Counted from the first letter of the stretch, positions 54,567 to 63,327 are shown. The stretch is 64,000 bases of DNA from DASQBT01 sp963782495 (GCA_963782495.1 CAWAJU010000004.1:248001-312000); one strand, 5' to 3'. The notes: generated by a model not told the origin, from the letters alone. Made by a program: numbers and translations.

Positions 54567-55554
54567 AGGAAAGCCGAGCGCAATTCAACTTGTTGCCGTC
54601 GCAGCCACCGCTCTTCTTGCATCCTGTGCAAGCTCACCCCAGCCTGGACAAGTGTCCCCTGTCTCCGCCATGCCGGCGACTTCCTTTGAAACGCGGCACC
54701 GGAACCAGGCACTGGCTTTCATGCAACAGGGACGGTGGGCCGACGCTACGGTGCAATGGGAGATCCTGGATCTCCTGGAACCCGACAACCCCGAATACAA
54801 GCGCAATTTGATCGAAAGCCAGACCCAAAGCAAGCGTATCGCCTCGGAATGTCTGAGGGCTGCTGCGGAATCGCGCAGACACGGGGACCTGGAAGCGGCC
54901 ACAGTTTCCTACCTGAAGGCGCTGAACGCGGAGCCGAACAATCAGCAGGCCATGCAGGGCCTTCGACAGATTGATGCGGAAAAGGTCGCGAGGTCTTACC
55001 TGAACCGAACAGGACGGATCATTGCCCGGCCTTACCCTGTGCAGACAACAGTCAGGGACCACGGCGCCGCGCCCCTTAATGGCGCCGCCCCCTTCACTCA
55101 AGCACGGCAGGACCTCGATCTGGGAATAATGCTGGTTCGTCAGGGCGACTATGCCTCGGCCATTCAAGCACTGGAAAAATATCTTCGCCAGGATCCGCAG
55201 GACGAATCCGCCCGCCGTAATCTTGGAGATGCCTATTCGCAGCTTGCTGATCAGCGGCTTAACGCGGGACGGAAAGAGGAGGCTCTTGCATATCTGGAGA
55301 AAGCCCAGAGCCTGAAGGACCCGGGATCGAACGATCTGGCTGACGCGATCCGATCCCTGCGCCTTGCACTTGCCGAACAGTACTACCAGATGGGCGCGCG
55401 CGCCTATTACACTGATCTGGACAAGGCCATCGCGCTATGGGAGCGCAGCCTTCAGTTCAATCCCGAGCAGAAACAGGCGGCATTGCGATTGCAGCAGGCC
55501 CGCGAAGCAGCGCGCAAACTCAAGGCCATCGGCGCAGGCAGTCGACAGCGTTAA
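54538..55554 (+). CDS. TPR-repeat lipoprotein
   Basis: From ATG 54538 the product has 338 residues, overlapping the deacetylase by 29 bases. The lipobox is LLASC in IQLVAVAATALLASC. TPR-like repeats: RWADATVQWEILDLLEPDNP, DLEAATVSYLKALNAEPNNQ, DYASAIQALEKYLRQDPQDE, DLDKAIALWERSLQFNPEQK. It is probably an outer-membrane-attached scaffold. It forms an operon with the receptor kinase and deacetylase. Confidence 0.85.
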   Translation: MCTKKSTSDEGKPSAIQLVAVAATALLASCASSPQPGQVSPVSAMPATSFETRHRNQALAFMQQGRWADATVQWEILDLLEPDNPEYKRNLIESQTQSKRIASECLRAAAESRRHGDLEAATVSYLKALNAEPNNQQAMQGLRQIDAEKVARSYLNRTGRIIARPYPVQTTVRDHGAAPLNGAAPFTQARQDLDLGIMLVRQGDYASAIQALEKYLRQDPQDESARRNLGDAYSQLADQRLNAGRKEEALAYLEKAQSLKDPGSNDLADAIRSLRLALAEQYYQMGARAYYTDLDKAIALWERSLQFNPEQKQAALRLQQAREAARKLKAIGAGSRQR

Positions 55555-55600
55555 CCTCAGAAGAGATCTTGCCTGTGCGTCCATCAGGAGAAACTGAAGC

Positions 55601-56548
55601 TCAACGTTTGGGCAACTGGGCGGCCTTCTTCTGCACTTCAATCGCCTTGCCGCGCCACAAGGCGGCCGATTCGTTGCCCGGATCGATCTCCAGAACCTGG
55701 TCCCATTCCTTGATGGCCGTCGCCATGTCCTGCCGATAATACGCGGCCATGGCGAGCCGGGTATGCAGCCGGATCAGGTCCTGCTTGAGCTGCTCGGTTT
55801 GAGCACGGGCCGTGGTACTGTCCGGATCCAGTTTCAGCGCCTGCCGAAAGGCCCAGTATGCCTGATCCTTCTTCCCGGCTTTCAGCAACTGCAAACCCTT
55901 CTGATAGGCAATTTCGGCTGGGTTTGGCCCTTGCGCCGGCGGTGGAGCGGGCGGAGGGGCCGCAGGCGGCGCCTCGGACTCTGGCAACGGCGCTTCCGTC
56001 CTGGACGACCTGGGTGGTTCAGGCGGCGCCTCGCCCGGCACCTTGATCACCTGGCCCGCGTGCACGTCGTTTGGCACGCGAATATCGTTGTAGCGGGCAA
56101 GAATGTAGAAGGCGTACATGTCGCCCATGAAACGACGGGCAATCGATGAAAGGGTTTCCCCCGAACGCACGGCATACCTGAACGACCTCGCACCCAGCAT
56201 GGCGACGGGATCGGCAGCAATCTGCCGCTGCATGCTTGCGGCTATCTTTTCGGCAGGACTCAATGCGATCGCCTGGTTCAAGAGCACTTTGGCTTCGTCC
56301 TCCCTGCCCTGGTCAAGGAGATCTATCGCGTCCAGCGCGAGCTTGTGAGCCTGGGCTTTCACCTCCTCCTCAGTCAGCGCAGGGGCGGGCGTCAAATGCG
56401 GTCCGCCATTTTCTCCCGTCTGCGACTGAGGCATTTGGCCAGCGGGCCGCTTGAACGAGGTGAATGGTCCCCCTGATTCTCCCTTTGGGCCACCTTGGCA
56501 ACCGGCCAGGAAGGTGATGATCAGAACGGATAACGCTAGTGATCGCAT
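55601..56548 (-). CDS. LysM-domain TPR lipoprotein
   Basis: From ATG 56548 the product has 315 residues. The signal is MRSLALSVLIITFLAGC. A helical repeat (LALDAIDLLDQGREDEAKVL) precedes a LysM domain (YAVRSGETLSSIARRFMGDM ... GQVIKVPGE), a Pro-rich linker and C-terminal TPRs (AYWAFRQALKLDPDS; AIKEWDQVLEIDPGNES). It mirrors the domain kit of the plus-strand lipoproteins it converges with: LysM, TPR and a lipid anchor. Confidence 0.85.
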   Translation of the reverse strand: MRSLALSVLIITFLAGCQGGPKGESGGPFTSFKRPAGQMPQSQTGENGGPHLTPAPALTEEEVKAQAHKLALDAIDLLDQGREDEAKVLLNQAIALSPAEKIAASMQRQIAADPVAMLGARSFRYAVRSGETLSSIARRFMGDMYAFYILARYNDIRVPNDVHAGQVIKVPGEAPPEPPRSSRTEAPLPESEAPPAAPPPAPPPAQGPNPAEIAYQKGLQLLKAGKKDQAYWAFRQALKLDPDSTTARAQTEQLKQDLIRLHTRLAMAAYYRQDMATAIKEWDQVLEIDPGNESAALWRGKAIEVQKKAAQLPKR

Positions 56549-56698
56549 GCGGCGATTGTAAAGCAACTATTATTCGGTAGTGAGTTCGACTGGACAGGGC
56601 ATGATGGTGGCGCCCTTCCGCATGGTCCCACGATTACCGCCGCGCCGCCGACAAGTCAGATGGTTGCAATAACTGGGCTGCCACCCAAAGCCTGCGGC

Positions 56699-56869
56699 TC
56701 AAGCCCTGCCTCCGATCCATAGCCACAGGCTGACCAGGCCGAATATGCAACCCACGATCAGCCAGGTACGCGACGCAGGGCCGATATGCATGCCGTCCTT
56801 CACGATCCGGGCGAGCGCGAGCAGAAGGAAGACCGCGCTGGCAAGGGTCAGGATGTACTTGGCAGCCAT
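56699..56869 (-). CDS. Small membrane protein (56 aa)
   Basis: ATG 56869 lies 6 bases after the stop of the TIGR02270-like gene, whose final GGGTGAG can serve as ribosome binding site. The product (MAAKYILTLASAVFLLLALA ...) has two hydrophobic helices and ends WLWIGGRA. The function is unknown. The gap 56570-56698 holds no gene. Confidence 0.6.
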   Translation of the reverse strand: MAAKYILTLASAVFLLLALARIVKDGMHIGPASRTWLIVGCIFGLVSLWLWIGGRA

Positions 56870-56875
56870 TTCCGC

Positions 56876-58147
56876 TCACCCCATCTTTGCCAGCCAGCGC
56901 TGCTGGCGCCATGCAGGCGCGCGGGTGTTGAAGAGCGGCGTGCCGGGAGTGAGCAGGCACAGGTACTCGGCGGCGGCGATGCGCTGGCGCTGGTAGCCTT
57001 CCTTGAGGACCTGGATGCAATGTTCGCGGGTGACAGGCGCGCCCATGAAGTAAGGTACTCCCGGTTGGAAACGCCGGCCGTTGACCGCCCACCATTGCTG
57101 GATCTTGGCCTGATCGGGCCAGGGCAGGCTGTCGTCCGGGTCCATCTCGACATTTTCGTCCTCCGGGTTCTCCGTCGGCCCGGCCTCGACGTTCTCAGGC
57201 GGCTTGCGCTCCAGATCGAGATAGGCGAGGTCGAGGCCGGTGATCATCGAGAATGACTCCCCCGCTAGGCGAGTGACTGGGTCGTCAGCCATCTGCTGGA
57301 TCAGCCAGGGCAGGTACTGCGCATCGCCTGCGATCCCTGCGCCCTGGATCAACAGCCGCTTGTTGGCGGGGTCCTGCGCAATCGTTTTGAGCAACTGCTG
57401 GGCGCTCGGCAGGTCGAGCACCTTCAGCAGAAGGCGCAGTGCGCAGCTCCGGAACGCATTGGGCAGGAGGACAAAGTTCTCCAGCGCCTTGACGGCCTTA
57501 TCCCGATCGCCCAGCAGCACTGCCGAGCACGCCCCCCAGAAACGTGTCCCGGCGGCTTCGTCCTGCAACCCATTTACACAGACTGGAAGCAGGTCACGCC
57601 GCCCCAGTTCGCCTGCCGCACGAAGGGCGCGTGCACGTAGCTGTGGCTCCGGATCGGTGAGCGCTTTTGTGAGTGCCGCGCCCGGGTCGACACCATGCAT
57701 CGCGCAGGCCGCGAGGCCAACCTGCCGCCGGTAGGGCTCTGTCGAAGATAGCAGCCGGGCACCGATGCCCTGGAGATACTGAGCCGAAACCCAGCCAAAG
57801 GCGGAGACCAAACCCGGCTGCGCTTCTGGCAATGCACCAACCAAGGCAAACAACCTGTCCAGCCGCCGTTCGTCCTTGTCCTCGACGGCCCGCACCGTCG
57901 CCGCGAACACCTCGCCGGCACCGGGTGTTTCGAGCGCTGCGTCACACGCGCTGGAACCATTTGCACCCGCTACCGCCAAGCCATCCAGATGGGCTGCAAT
58001 GCGATCATCGAGGCGGCGGAGGTGATGAAGTTTGACGTGGGGGGCTGCTGTGAGAATCGAGCGCATGTGACGCAGATGCGCCGATTCTTCGGCGTGCTGT
58101 TGGACGACAAGCGAGATAGGTTGGCTGGAGGTGGCTAACACGGGCAA
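56876..58147 (-). CDS. TIGR02270-like HEAT-repeat protein of T6SS loci
   Basis: The protein has up to 423 residues from TTG 58147 (GTG 58141 is an alternative). The N-terminus QHAEESAHLRHMRSILTAAP / HVKLHHLRRLDDRIAAHLDG and HEAT-like repeats (RRQVGLAACAMHGVDPGAAL; PQLRARALRAAGELGRRDLL) match TIGR02270. The C-terminal half contains GESFSMITGLDLAYLDLERK. The family accompanies T6SS effector modules, with unknown role. A partial duplicate of its first ~100 residues lies just upstream. Confidence 0.8.
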   Translation of the reverse strand: MPVLATSSQPISLVVQQHAEESAHLRHMRSILTAAPHVKLHHLRRLDDRIAAHLDGLAVAGANGSSACDAALETPGAGEVFAATVRAVEDKDERRLDRLFALVGALPEAQPGLVSAFGWVSAQYLQGIGARLLSSTEPYRRQVGLAACAMHGVDPGAALTKALTDPEPQLRARALRAAGELGRRDLLPVCVNGLQDEAAGTRFWGACSAVLLGDRDKAVKALENFVLLPNAFRSCALRLLLKVLDLPSAQQLLKTIAQDPANKRLLIQGAGIAGDAQYLPWLIQQMADDPVTRLAGESFSMITGLDLAYLDLERKPPENVEAGPTENPEDENVEMDPDDSLPWPDQAKIQQWWAVNGRRFQPGVPYFMGAPVTREHCIQVLKEGYQRQRIAAAEYLCLLTPGTPLFNTRAPAWRQQRWLAKMG

Positions 58148-58650
58148 ACGCTAATCAGTACTGTGGCCAGGGAAGTCACACAGATGATGCCGCACTCGAC
58201 TATCCGCTCCCGAGCATTTGCTGCTCCTGCCAATGGTTGCGGTAGTTGTAGTTTCGAAATCAATTTGAACCTGGCCCCTTTGACTGGTACGGCGGCAGTT
58301 AGAGCAAACAGCCTGTTGAGTCGTTGTTCATCCTTCTCCTCGATCGCCCGGACGGTTGCGGCGAACACTTCGCCGACACCGGGTGTTTCCAACAACGCCT
58401 CGCACAACTGCGAGCCAAAGTCGCCGGCAACTGCAAGACCGTCCAGATGGGCGGCGATACGGTCATCCAGGCGGCGAAGGTGGTGAAGTTTCACGTGCGG
58501 TGCGATGACCAAGACAGACCGAGCGCGGCGCAGATGCGCCGATTCTTCGGCGTGCTGATTGACGACGGCTACGATGTTGTGGGCAGGTGTGGCAAAGGAT
58601 ATCGTAAGGCCACGTCTATCCTCACTTTGCCTTGATTTCGCACTAGTCAA
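58135..58650 (-). pseudogene. Partial duplicate of the TIGR02270-like gene (5' end only)
   Basis: The segment VVNQHAEESAHLRRARSVLV ... RLDDRIAAHLDGLAVAGDFG ... EVFAATVRAIEEKDEQRLNR aligns with the first 100 residues of the downstream gene. Homology stops at AAVP, where the sequence switches to an unrelated tail beginning VKGARFKLISKLQ. The start is unclear (TTG only). It is best read as a copy cut by a small insertion or recombination. Confidence 0.75.
58256..58284 (-). repeat. AAAGGGGCCAGGTTCAAATT-type insertion boundary motif
   Basis: On the minus strand, CAAAGGGGCCAGGTTCAAAT and the following TGATTTC mark the exact point where homology between the two TIGR02270 copies ends. Similar GGGGxCAGGTTCxAATTG words recur next to small mobile elements in proteobacteria; the assignment to a particular element is inference. 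Confidence 0.4.
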
Positions 58651-59554
58651 CGCGAGTCCACACAAGTCTATTGAGCATCATTATGTCCTTGGGCCCAATA
58701 GACCAAAGCGCGCCACCAGATGCCGAAAGGCGATAGCACGTCACAGGTTCCGTCTTCTCAATAGGAACAATCTCTAGATGATTACCGCTTAGCCGATAGA
58801 TGCCGTAGAGTGACGCCAAGTAAATGGATTCTTGGAACCACGCGATGCTCCAGAAGTCCTCGTCCTGAAAATCATGCGTCACGTGGCTCCATGAGCCATC
58901 GCACCCAACAATAAGGGTGCCGCCCCTGCCACAAGCATATGCTTTGCCGTCGGGGGCGCAACAGACGTCGTTGAGAATCGCGTTGGTTGGGGTATCCAAT
59001 TGCGTCCAGTTATCCTCTATCAATTGCCAAATCTCGCCGTTAGTGCCAACTACCAGCAGGTTCGACGGTGAGAATCCATCTATAGACTCGAATGAGGAAA
59101 CTTCCTCCGACGAGGTGCGAAGTTCCGGACCAATGGGTCGCCAATCATTAATCGCTTCCCTCCTGTAGACTTGACGATCAGTTCCGCAAGCTAGCGGTAT
59201 ATCTTGGATGATCCGAAGTCTACGTAAAGGCCCGCGCCTTCGCGGCCCGTTATTTGGCATGATCGCCTCCATTCGGTGACTTCCTGATCGTTCTAGCACG
59301 GCAACCTCGCCCCAATGTCCGACTGCAAATGCCCGATCGTGTTGCTGTGCAACGCCAATATCAACGCAAATCCACGGCATCACCTCGTCTAGCGGTCTCC
59401 AATTACCAGAATCCCAAATTAGGAAGATGGAGTGCGCAAAATCTGCTTCAGCTGACGAATCGTCGCTTGCGACGATGTAGCACAAATCAGCGGACCATGC
59501 GGCGCCGGTGGTGAATGTGAGCGACTTGGACCACATCTGCGGCATCCGGATCAT
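58643..59554 (-). CDS. Putative beta-propeller immunity protein
   Basis: The protein has 303 residues; its start overlaps the effector stop by 4 bp. Repeats with W at regular spacing (SIFLIWDSGNWRPLDEV; EIWQLIEDNWTQLDTP; TLIVGCDGSWSHVTHD; IYRLSGNHLEIVP) suggest a propeller of 5-6 blades without a signal peptide. The position directly behind a toxin gene is that of a cognate immunity gene, so protection against the upstream nuclease is the simplest hypothesis. The base composition is lower in GC than the flanking structural genes. Confidence 0.65.
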   Translation of the reverse strand: MIRMPQMWSKSLTFTTGAAWSADLCYIVASDDSSAEADFAHSIFLIWDSGNWRPLDEVMPWICVDIGVAQQHDRAFAVGHWGEVAVLERSGSHRMEAIMPNNGPRRRGPLRRLRIIQDIPLACGTDRQVYRREAINDWRPIGPELRTSSEEVSSFESIDGFSPSNLLVVGTNGEIWQLIEDNWTQLDTPTNAILNDVCCAPDGKAYACGRGGTLIVGCDGSWSHVTHDFQDEDFWSIAWFQESIYLASLYGIYRLSGNHLEIVPIEKTEPVTCYRLSASGGALWSIGPKDIMMLNRLVWTRVD

Positions 59555-60615
59555 CCTCCCCTGAGTCTCGCTATGATTCGTCGTCCTATCTCGAGGATTT
59601 GATCAGGCGTCGCCTCCTTGGCTCCGAGTATTGGTGTGGCAGGGAGGTCAGTGTTGTCACCTATCCCAACTTGGCTATGGTAAGCATCCAGCTGGGCCTC
59701 AATACAGCCAGGATCACACCCAGATTCCTTAAATACCCATGAGGCGCTTCTAGCCGATGCGCGTTTCATATTCTTGTATCTGATTTTTCCTCCAGTGCTG
59801 AGCTTGCGAACCGCGGCCTCTTGCAAAGCATGTAGCTGGCCATGCGTGGCAGTACGCTGATCCGTTCCGTCAACGCAAATGCACGGCGCCATGTTCTTGG
59901 AGTATTTTGCATTGCCTTTCGCCATTCCACTGCAATAGCTCTGAGGGATGAGGTGATGGCCAGTCTTGCCAGGACAGCAAGAATTCTCGCCGGGTTTGAC
60001 ATGCTTTGCTTTTCGTTTATATGGCACCAACCGGCACTGCCTAGCCTTCTGACAAGACTTTGCTGCCTCATCCGAACCACATGGGTCCTTTTCTCCGTTA
60101 GGCTTGCAGTCCTTGCAGGCGGACTCTTCATTCTCCTTGTTCTTCGCACACTTCTGCTTGAGGTCCAAAGGCACGCTTGCCTCGTCGATGTATGGCCACG
60201 TGGGCGAATTTCCGGGAACAGATGCATGGTTGTGGGTCGTGATGTCCAGCATCCGCACGACATTCTCCCCTTCGACCTTGACATCCATCGACCACGCGTT
60301 GAAATACACCTTGCCCGCATCAGAACTGGTGACGAACCCTTTCTTTGGCGCACACCCAGCCTCATCGCCCATACACTTTTTGAAGTAACTCTTGTTCTTA
60401 AGCATCACCTCCTGCCCCGAGATCTTCACGGCACTTGATCCGTCTGTCGTATCCGATGCCATGCCGGTATTGGGATAAGGGATAGGCACGCCCGGTGGAG
60501 TAGCAGGTGTCTGCGGTGGCGTGAAACATACATCAGGAAACGCACAGATGGATTTTCCTGCCGCCGCCTTGCACGCCACCTCCATCATGTTGGCGTAGAC
60601 TTGGTTCCCCATCAT
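59551..60615 (-). CDS. T6SS effector: DUF4150 (PAAR-like) domain fused to HNH/GHH-type nuclease toxin
   Basis: The protein has 354 residues. The N-terminal DUF4150 region (VYANMMEVACKAAAGKSICA, DVCFTPPQTPATPPGVPIPY, PNTGMASDT) forms the PAAR-like tip. A middle Cys-rich part (CKDCKPNGEKDPCG, CQKARQCRL) may bind zinc. The C-terminal toxin has GKTGHHLIPQSYC (residues 216-228) and ICVDGTDQRTATHGQLH (246-262), the His-metal finger layout of Tox-GHH2/HNH nucleases such as Pseudomonas Tse7. It probably degrades DNA of competitors. The downstream gene overlaps by 4 bp and is the likely immunity gene. Confidence 0.85.
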   Translation of the reverse strand: MMGNQVYANMMEVACKAAAGKSICAFPDVCFTPPQTPATPPGVPIPYPNTGMASDTTDGSSAVKISGQEVMLKNKSYFKKCMGDEAGCAPKKGFVTSSDAGKVYFNAWSMDVKVEGENVVRMLDITTHNHASVPGNSPTWPYIDEASVPLDLKQKCAKNKENEESACKDCKPNGEKDPCGSDEAAKSCQKARQCRLVPYKRKAKHVKPGENSCCPGKTGHHLIPQSYCSGMAKGNAKYSKNMAPCICVDGTDQRTATHGQLHALQEAAVRKLSTGGKIRYKNMKRASARSASWVFKESGCDPGCIEAQLDAYHSQVGIGDNTDLPATPILGAKEATPDQILEIGRRIIARLRGG

Positions 60616-61637
60616 GCGACTCCGAACTTCAGCACTGCGGCGGCACGCTGGCCAGTATCATTGGCCATATGGCCGAGGATGTTGGGGCCTTTCGTGTAGG
60701 CCTTGCGGCAGGCGGCGCTGGCCACGGCGAGTACAGTAAGGCCTGCCGCAGCCCCCGATTCGCCGATGCATTCGGCCGGGTGCCAAATGTCGAACTCATC
60801 CTTTCTCTTGCGCAGGGTGCGTGAGAGCGCGAGGGCGGCCTCCTTGAAGTAGTACTGCTCGCCGGAGAGGTCGGTAATGCGGTAGTCGAGGTGGTGCATC
60901 TCGCATCCAGCATCGGCGAGCGCAGCCTTGATCGCCGTCGCGAGGCCCTCGGCGCGTAGTGGCTCGCCGGAATCGATGTGGGCCTTCTCCACGCCAAAGC
61001 CGATCCCGGCACACAGCAGTTCCCCTTTTCCACCCGGCCGTCCGACGAGCAATGCACCGCCGGCTTCGCCTGGTGAGAAACCGTTGGAGTTGCTTGCAGT
61101 AAGCAGGCGCTCTTCGCGCTCATAGACACTCAGGGTGGACCAAGTGAGCAGGCTGTCGGTTGCTGCGATGAGCACGTGCGGTGTTTGGTCCTCGTAGATG
61201 AGCTTGCGTGCATGGGCGAGGGCGATGGCGACACTTACACGCCCATGGGCAACGATGGCGGACTCGGGTGCGAAGCGGGCGTCCAGTTCCAGCTGGATAT
61301 CAAGGAAAAGTTGATCGTCCAGCCCCTCCATGCGGCCGGGCCGCTCGGGCTCGGCTACGCACAACAGCAGCGGGATGCTTCCCCACTCCTCGTGGGGAAT
61401 GCCTCCAAGACATTCCGCGATGGCCATCGCCGCCATCTTGGCGAGCTTGGTACGGCCGCGCCATGGTTTCTCCAGCGGAACCTGGTGCGCCATGATCCAC
61501 TCGCCGCCGGAATCGATGAAGCGCGTCTCGGTGGGATTGCTGATCTTCGCGCGGATGGCGGCACAGGTAGCGGGCGCCGACAGGCCCACGCTGGTGACCA
61601 GGCCCGTGCTTTTGATGGCGATGGGTTGGCTTGGCAT
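60612..61637 (-). CDS. Ketosynthase-like (thiolase-fold) protein of T6SS effector modules
   Basis: From ATG 61637 the product has 341 residues. The N-terminus SQPIAIKSTGLVTSVGLSAP and the late NILGHMANDTGQRAAAVLKF recall beta-ketoacyl synthases, but the usual Cys nucleophile motif is not in place: the corresponding central region reads VLIAATDSLLTWSTL, with no Cys. It overlaps the effector by 4 bp and follows DUF2169. Such catalytically doubtful KAS-like proteins recur between DUF2169 and PAAR effectors, probably as chaperones or adaptors (inference). Confidence 0.75.
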   Translation of the reverse strand: MPSQPIAIKSTGLVTSVGLSAPATCAAIRAKISNPTETRFIDSGGEWIMAHQVPLEKPWRGRTKLAKMAAMAIAECLGGIPHEEWGSIPLLLCVAEPERPGRMEGLDDQLFLDIQLELDARFAPESAIVAHGRVSVAIALAHARKLIYEDQTPHVLIAATDSLLTWSTLSVYEREERLLTASNSNGFSPGEAGGALLVGRPGGKGELLCAGIGFGVEKAHIDSGEPLRAEGLATAIKAALADAGCEMHHLDYRITDLSGEQYYFKEAALALSRTLRKRKDEFDIWHPAECIGESGAAAGLTVLAVASAACRKAYTKGPNILGHMANDTGQRAAAVLKFGVA

Positions 61638-61650
61638 CGCGGCCCTCACC

Positions 61651-62757
61651 CTAGCCCTCTCCCAGGGGGAGAGGGGATTCTGCAGCTGCGACGACGGGAA
61701 TGGGGAACGCGACTTCTTCGCGCTGCTGCCACCATTCCTTGCCCTTCTTGCCCACCAATACCTGAGCGATCTCGAACATGTTCTTCTTCAGCGGCCGGCA
61801 AACGCGCCAAGTAAGGGTGAATCTTTCCTGATCCGGTTCCAACACCAAGGTGTCCAGCGTCGCCTTGTAATCTTCCCGCTCGCCCCGCTTTGGAAACACG
61901 TGTATGGGTGCCTCGAACGCGGGAATGGTGAAGCTGCGCCGGCCGTCAAACGTGAGATTGACCAGGGCCACTTCGTGCCCACCCAGGGGGCCGGTGAACT
62001 GCTGGTCCAGCGGTGCGGCCTGGTAACACTGCTCGTCGAAGTCCGGTGGCAGGAAAGGGAAATGCTCTTCCAGCCATTTGTCATCGTAAGTTCCAGCGTA
62101 GCGGTAGCGCGGCTCCCAGCCCCGTCCGATGGGGCCGAGGCTCATCGGGGCGTAATCGTCGTCCGTGCTGGTGACGGGTCGATTTGATTCTTCGGTGTTG
62201 GGCAGCGGTGCGCCATCCACCCATTCGCTCTTCAGGTGCTTGTGGAAGCCCTTACCGACCGGATTGCGCATGAAGGCAGCGTGCTTGGCCGGGTCTTCGT
62301 GCTTGTTGTCCACGCCTCCGAAGGCGCGGTCATAGGTGATCGGCATGACGGTGAAGGGTTCCGGATCGCTGGCGCTGACGCCGGCGATGCCGGTGCGCCA
62401 GTGCCGGTTGCCGACCACGGTGAAGCGCTTGCTGATGCCGTTTACCCGCAGCCCGACCGGCACCCGCGTGGCTGGCCGGCCATCGGGGGCATAAGCGCTG
62501 CCGTTGAGCAGCACGTCCACCCGCTTCTTGCGCGGCGCGAAGTCCACCTCGTAGACGGGTGCGGAGAAACCGGGTTCACCCGTGAAGGTGTCCGCCATGA
62601 TTAGTGGCAGTTGTTCCTCATGGAGCCGCAACTGCTCGTCCGGTGTACGCGGCAGATGGAAAGTGCCCTTGATGACCACCACCAGCAGTTCCCGGCCGCT
62701 GGGCTCTATGCCCATGGTGTAGCCGGCGACCATGCGGGTGGCGTTGATGAGTTCCAT
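61651..62757 (-). CDS. DUF2169 effector-loading protein (PAAR adaptor)
   Basis: The protein has 368 residues. It has ELLVVVIKGTFHLPRTPDEQ, YEVDFAPRKKRVDVLLNGSA and RMRP-like YRYAGTYDDKWLEEHFPFLP with PPDFDEQCYQAAPLDQQ, all DUF2169 landmarks. These proteins help load PAAR-domain effectors on VgrG. The extreme C-terminus (SPLPLGEG) is encoded by a palindromic repeat, so the natural stop has been replaced. It abuts the ketosynthase-like gene. Confidence 0.88.
   Translation of the reverse strand: MELINATRMVAGYTMGIEPSGRELLVVVIKGTFHLPRTPDEQLRLHEEQLPLIMADTFTGEPGFSAPVYEVDFAPRKKRVDVLLNGSAYAPDGRPATRVPVGLRVNGISKRFTVVGNRHWRTGIAGVSASDPEPFTVMPITYDRAFGGVDNKHEDPAKHAAFMRNPVGKGFHKHLKSEWVDGAPLPNTEESNRPVTSTDDDYAPMSLGPIGRGWEPRYRYAGTYDDKWLEEHFPFLPPDFDEQCYQAAPLDQQFTGPLGGHEVALVNLTFDGRRSFTIPAFEAPIHVFPKRGEREDYKATLDTLVLEPDQERFTLTWRVCRPLKKNMFEIAQVLVGKKGKEWWQQREEVAFPIPVVAAAESPLPLGEG
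61655..61675. repeat. Palindromic CCCTCTCCC/GGGAGAGGG repeat
   Basis: CCCTCTCCC-AGG-GGGAGAGGG: 9-bp perfect arms and a 3-base loop, within the larger CTCACCCTAGCCCTCTCCCA context common as an extragenic palindrome in proteobacteria. Here it forms the 3' end of the DUF2169 coding region. Confidence 0.75.
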
Positions 62758-62763
62758 GCCGGC

Positions 62764-63264
62764 TCAGTTGAGTTGCACCGAGCCGCCCTTGATGCGGTTC
62801 ACGCCCGAGGAGCGGCTGAGCAGGTAGGTACCCTTGATCAGGACCTTGCCCGCCTTGGTGAGTGTGATGCTGGCCTGCCCGCAGCGCAGCACGATCTCCT
62901 CCTTGGCGGTAACCACCAGACGCTGGCCATCCGCATCCACCTCGACCTGATCCGGCTTGTGCTCCATAGGCCAGGCACTCGCCGCCTGCAGGCAGCCCAT
63001 GACGATGGGACGCAGGGCATCGGCCTCGTCGAACATCAGCACCACCTGCCGGCCGATGTGGGCGCCATGCAGGTCGGGGATCGTGCGTGCGGAGATAGCC
63101 GCAGTGCCCGGCTGGCCCGGATAGATCACCAGCGGCGTGGCGGTGTTGTCGGTGAAGCCGACCAATTCGCCGATACGTACGCCATCGATGCGCGGCTGTC
63201 CGGCGGGCAATGGAATGTCTGGCTGCGTTGCAGCGACAGGCTCCTCAAAATCTCGTCCACTCAT
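62764..63264 (-). CDS. DUF6484-type T6SS accessory protein
   Basis: The protein has 166 residues. An OB/beta-like segment (RIDGVRIGELVGFTDNTATP; GAHIGRQVVLMFDEADALRP; PIVMGCLQAASAW) is followed by a Gp5-like strand-rich end (ADGQRLVVTAKEEIVLRCGQ; ASITLTKAGKVLIKGTYLLS). It lies between vgrG and DUF2169 and probably participates in spike or effector assembly. Confidence 0.75.
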   Translation of the reverse strand: MSGRDFEEPVAATQPDIPLPAGQPRIDGVRIGELVGFTDNTATPLVIYPGQPGTAAISARTIPDLHGAHIGRQVVLMFDEADALRPIVMGCLQAASAWPMEHKPDQVEVDADGQRLVVTAKEEIVLRCGQASITLTKAGKVLIKGTYLLSRSSGVNRIKGGSVQLN

Positions 63265-63327
63265 CTCGTATTCTCCGATCTGATACTGACAACCGTGTGC
63301 GCTTGCGGCTGCCGAAAAGACAATGCG

